From the NCBI GenBank assembly GCA_012963185.1, contig DTWD01000553.1, positions 1 to 9,555 of the forward strand: a DNA stretch of 9,555 nt, read 5' to 3'. Numbering within the stretch: the first letter of the stretch is position 1; the number at the start of each line of letters is the position of its first letter. A program made the translations under genes and the position numbers. Positions 6,631-9,555 of the stretch are shown here, one piece after another. The stretch comes from Acidobacteriota bacterium (lineage in GTDB: Bacteria; Acidobacteriota; Vicinamibacteria; Vicinamibacterales; UBA8438). The notes below the pieces were generated by a model. The model saw only the letters and a program-made list of their open reading frames with translations, ran no database searches and was not told where the DNA came from.

Positions 6631-8101
6631 ATTACCAGCGTTTCCTCTCCAGTGCTTACTAAAACAGCACCCTGATTGGGTTGGCAAACCAGTCGTTGTT
6701 GTAGACCGTGATAAACCGCAGGGTGTGGTTCGGTGGGCAAATAAACAGGCGCGCATCGCGCGCATCCATCCGGGCATGCGCTATAGCGCTGGCTCGTCAC
6801 TCGTACGGACACTGCATGCTGGTGAAGTTTCAGTGGCTACCGTTGCTCAAGGTGTGGCACGGGTGGCTGAGGCATTACACCGCTTTAGTCCTGAGATCGA
6901 GCCATTCTCCAAGGAATCAGGAGTGTTCTGGTTGAACGCATCCGGACTATCAAATCTTTATCCGTCACTTCGACAATGGGCGAACGACATCAGGAAGACA
7001 CTGACAGAAATGGGTTTCAGATCATCGGTGGCGGTTGGATTTAGTCGATTTGGTACCTATGCAATCGTGAAGGAAGTCACTGTAGATCGTGGGGTCTCGG
7101 TCGTTCGTGATCCGTCATGCGAACGAGTATTAGCAGGGCAAGTCCGACTGAAACGATTAGGCATTGATTCATCTTTACGTGACAACCTCTACAAACTTGG
7201 CATCCGTACAGTACGTGCCTTTCTAGAATTGCCATCGACTGGCGTGCGTCGTCGTTTCGGTGCTGAGGCCGAGCAATTACATCAACAGGCGTCTGGTGAT
7301 CTTCGGGTGCCACTGCAACCGCTGCGTATCAAGGAACCACTTGTCCAGCATCTTGCTCTCGATGATCCCGAGATAGACACATCACGATTACTTTTTTTGG
7401 TTAAGAGGCTTCTTAACCGGCTACTGATGACGATTGTTGCGCGTCACGAGGCACTTGTCGAACTAATCATCTACCTGCAACTCGGTCGTACTGGTCGTTT
7501 GGTTGAGCATATTCGTCCGGCTGAGCCGACGGTCAACAGTGTGCAACTGACGAATCTGATTCGACTTCGAGTTGAATCCATTTCGTTTTCATCAGGTGTA
7601 AGTGAGATTCGAATTGTTGCGAAGACAGGTCGGCCCAAACTGCTGCAGCAAGGATTGTTTGTTAATCGTCCGCGGCGTGATTTTCGACAGGCCAACCGTG
7701 CACTTGCTCGCATCCGAGCGCGGTATGGTGATGACACGGTAGTACGGGCACATCTCGTAGAAGCACATTTGCCGGAAGCATGCTACACGTGGGAGTTGCT
7801 TGACGCGGTTGTTCCTCCGTCTCCAGTGGATGTCGTATGTCGCCCGATGGTTCGCCGCATTCATTCGGCTTCACCACAAGTGTCATTTCAACCATGCGCC
7901 GAGTCCAACGGATCGCTGTTGCGCAATGGTGTTGCGGAGCAGATAGATCAGGTTGCCGGACCATATTTTGTATCGGGTGGTTGGTGGCATTCGTTGGTGC
8001 ACCGCGAGTATTACTTTGTGCAGATATGCGCTGGAGATCTGCTCTGGATCTACTATGACCGACCACGGCGTCAATGGCGTTGGCAAGGGCAAGTGGAGTG
8101 A
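6608..8101 (+). CDS. imuB: ImuB, catalytically dead Y-family polymerase-like mutasome subunit
   Basis: A 497-residue protein, typical ImuB length. The N-terminal two thirds follow the Y-family polymerase fold: palm start DRLACVELPAFPLQ, WANKQARIARIHPGMRYSAG, the second motif region, RSSVAVGFSRFGTYAIVKE, and the helix-hairpin-helix/thumb LYKLGIRTVRAFLELP. The catalytic acids are gone: no aspartate in the first motif, and the DE pair of the SxDExxLD motif is Gly105-Val106 (ESGVFWLNASG). This is a hallmark of ImuB, a scaffold rather than a polymerase. QQGLF at 347-351 fits the beta-clamp binding consensus Qxx(L/M)F. The C-terminal tail is characteristic: GPYFVSGGWW, HREYYFVQ and LLWIYYDRPRRQWRWQG. 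Its role is to link DnaE2 and ImuA to the sliding clamp at lesions. It overlaps imuA by 23 bases and is followed by dnaE2 after nine bases. Confidence 0.95.
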   Translation: MDRLACVELPAFPLQCLLKQHPDWVGKPVVVVDRDKPQGVVRWANKQARIARIHPGMRYSAGSSLVRTLHAGEVSVATVAQGVARVAEALHRFSPEIEPFSKESGVFWLNASGLSNLYPSLRQWANDIRKTLTEMGFRSSVAVGFSRFGTYAIVKEVTVDRGVSVVRDPSCERVLAGQVRLKRLGIDSSLRDNLYKLGIRTVRAFLELPSTGVRRRFGAEAEQLHQQASGDLRVPLQPLRIKEPLVQHLALDDPEIDTSRLLFLVKRLLNRLLMTIVARHEALVELIIYLQLGRTGRLVEHIRPAEPTVNSVQLTNLIRLRVESISFSSGVSEIRIVAKTGRPKLLQQGLFVNRPRRDFRQANRALARIRARYGDDTVVRAHLVEAHLPEACYTWELLDAVVPPSPVDVVCRPMVRRIHSASPQVSFQPCAESNGSLLRNGVAEQIDQVAGPYFVSGGWWHSLVHREYYFVQICAGDLLWIYYDRPRRQWRWQGQVE

Positions 8102-8110
8102 GGTGCCGGC

Positions 8111-9555
8111 GTGTCGTATGTACCGCTCTGGTGTAAGAGCAATTTTTCATTTCTTGAAGGTGCCAGCCACCCAGAAGAACTAGTTGAACAGGCCCATACG
8201 CACGGGCTCCGGTCACTGGCGTTGACTGATCGCGATGGTATCTATGGTGTGGTACGGGCACATGTAAAAGCGCAGGAATTAGGTGTACATCTGATTGTTG
8301 GTGCCGAGGTCACGGTTCGCGATCCGATATGTCCTTCTACGTGCATTCTTCTTGCTCTGAACAGTACCGGGTACACCAATCTGTGCCGCCTAATCACGGT
8401 TGGTCGACTGCGGAGTCCGAAGGGTGGGTCAAGTGTCGTGTGGTCAGAGATATTCGATCGGTCGGAAGGACTCATCGCGCTTTGGGGTGGAGATCGGAGT
8501 GCTCTGGTTTGTTCTAGTCACAATGAGACGCAGAAACAGGGGTTGCAAAGAGTTATTTCACAGATGCGCGACGCGTTTAGCGACCGCCTATATGCGATTG
8601 TGTGTCGGCATCGTCGAACTGAAGAGGTGCAGCAGGAAGAGTGTCTTCGGCGTCACGCTGAACGTGCTGATATACCACTGGTTGCTGCGAATGAAGTGCT
8701 TTATCACACACCAGCCAGACGGAACTTACACGATGTTGTCACGTGCATTCGCCACGGTGTCACGCTTGCAACAGCAGGTCGATGCACTAGGCCGAATGCG
8801 GAACATGATCTGAAGACGCCGCGGATGATGACGCGCTTATTCGCTAATGAGGCACTGCTTCTTGATCGGACGAAAGACATTGCGGCGCGCTGTACATTTA
8901 CGCTCTCCGAAATCAGGTATCGCTACCCATCTGAACGCTTACCAGATGGGAAAACTTCATCAACGTGGCTCAGGGAATTAACACTCTTCGGTGCAGCTGA
9001 GCGTTTTCGTGGTGCGGTGCCACGCAATATTCGTGAACAAATAGAGAAAGAACTTTCCTTAATCGAAGAACTTGATTACGGCGGATATTTTCTGACGATG
9101 TGGGAAATCGTCCAATACTGCCGGCAGGAAGGCATCCTTTGTCAGGGACGTGGCTCGGCAGCCAACTCGGTGGTGTGCTATTGCCTTGGTATTACAGCAG
9201 TCGACCCGACTCGAGTGGAATTGCTGTTTGAGCGTTTTCTCTCTCGTGAACGGCATGAACCTCCTGATATTGATCTCGATATCATGCATGGGCGTCGCGA
9301 AGAGGTAATCCAACATGTCTACAAGAAATATGGGCGTTCACATGCTGCGATGGTGGCCAATGTTGTTCGTTACCGCCCACGGTCTGCGGTGCGAGACGTC
9401 GGAAAAGTACTTGGGATGTCTGCGACCTCGACTGAGCGACTTGCAAAGATGCTATCGCATAGTACCGATCGCAATGCATTGCGATCAGCTTGTACCGAAC
9501 TTGAGTCAGCTTCGTTGCTCCGCGATCATTTTTTGCAGCTAACCACTGAACTTGA
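8111..9555 (+). CDS. dnaE2: DnaE2 (ImuC), error-prone C-family DNA polymerase, 3' end outside window
   Basis: The first 481 residues of an alpha-subunit-like polymerase that does damage-induced translesion synthesis; the frame is uninterrupted. The GTG start has GAGG at 8100-8103, overlapping the imuB stop, with seven bases' spacing. The PHP domain starts at [19 protein letters not shown] (residues 10-28), with [12 protein letters not shown] (35-46) and [11 protein letters not shown] (59-69). The polymerase core shows [17 protein letters not shown] (321-337), the GRGSAAN fingers/palm motif (346-352) with [12 protein letters not shown] (355-366), and the catalytic PDIDLD with Asp388 and Asp390; the third aspartate falls beyond the window. 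DnaE2 rather than DnaE1 is supported by [26 protein letters not shown] and the position after imuB. The first PHP metal motif is degraded (PLWCKS where active PHP domains have several histidines), so PHP nuclease activity is unlikely. IMHG follows the catalytic aspartate, where FEHE is more usual. Confidence 0.97.
   Translation, partial: MSYVPLWCKSNFSFLEGASHPEELVEQAHTHGLRSLALTDRDGIYGVVRAHVKAQELGVHLIVGAEVTVRDPICPSTCILLALNSTGYTNLCRLITVGRLRSPKGGSSVVWSEIFDRSEGLIALWGGDRSALVCSSHNETQKQGLQRVISQMRDAFSDRLYAIVCRHRRTEEVQQEECLRRHAERADIPLVAANEVLYHTPARRNLHDVVTCIRHGVTLATAGRCTRPNAEHDLKTPRMMTRLFANEALLLDRTKDIAARCTFTLSEIRYRYPSERLPDGKTSSTWLRELTLFGAAERFRGAVPRNIREQIEKELSLIEELDYGGYFLTMWEIVQYCRQEGILCQGRGSAANSVVCYCLGITAVDPTRVELLFERFLSRERHEPPDIDLDIMHGRREEVIQHVYKKYGRSHAAMVANVVRYRPRSAVRDVGKVLGMSATSTERLAKMLSHSTDRNALRSACTELESASLLRDHFLQLTTEL

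Noticed and set aside
8400..8813. 137-codon plus-strand open frame within dnaE2
   Set aside because: It is an alternative frame inside an intact, motif-rich dnaE2 reading frame, so there is no sign of a frameshift or a separate gene.

Overview
The window reads as an ordinary bacterial chromosome segment of moderate GC content, with no mobile elements, CRISPR arrays or RNA genes that I can see. The gene set is a group 1 sigma factor, a signal-peptide DUF2911-like protein, a secreted cytochrome c/copper monooxygenase and a lexA-imuA-imuB-dnaE2 cassette. This set would fit Acidobacteriota or a related environmental phylum. That assignment is inferred from the family mix and is not proven.

Layout: (1) 1-1540, the 3' part of rpoD, which enters from the left edge and ends in a textbook intrinsic terminator at 1564-1600. 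(2) 1668-2546, a stand-alone 5'-3' exonuclease of the PolA N-terminal-domain family. It converges on (3) 2592-3716 (minus), an exported DUF2911-like protein with two internal repeats. A hairpin between them overlaps the stop codon of the minus gene. (4) 3785-5104 (minus), a secreted c-type cytochrome fused to a type II copper monooxygenase module with a full set of copper ligands. A minus-strand terminator follows it and sits only a few bases before the start codon of gene 3. (5) 5105-5360, a divergent control region with a near-perfect 24-bp palindrome just before lexA. (6) 5361-9555 (plus), lexA, imuA, imuB and dnaE2, tightly packed; dnaE2 runs off the right edge.

The lexA-led cassette is the best-defined functional unit. 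LexA should repress its own operon. After DNA damage, RecA-stimulated self-cleavage of LexA would release ImuA, ImuB and DnaE2, the known mutasome that performs error-prone lesion bypass. Here ImuB lacks the Y-family catalytic acids but keeps a clamp-binding type motif, while DnaE2 keeps its polymerase aspartates in the visible part. ImuA has the RecA-like layout without a recognisable P-loop. The left-hand exonuclease also acts on DNA but is a separate unit.

I do not see an entirely new system. The items most worth following are the non-canonical LexA operator candidate, the terminator placed against the start codon of the DUF2911-like gene, and the degenerate ATPase/PHP sites in the mutasome.
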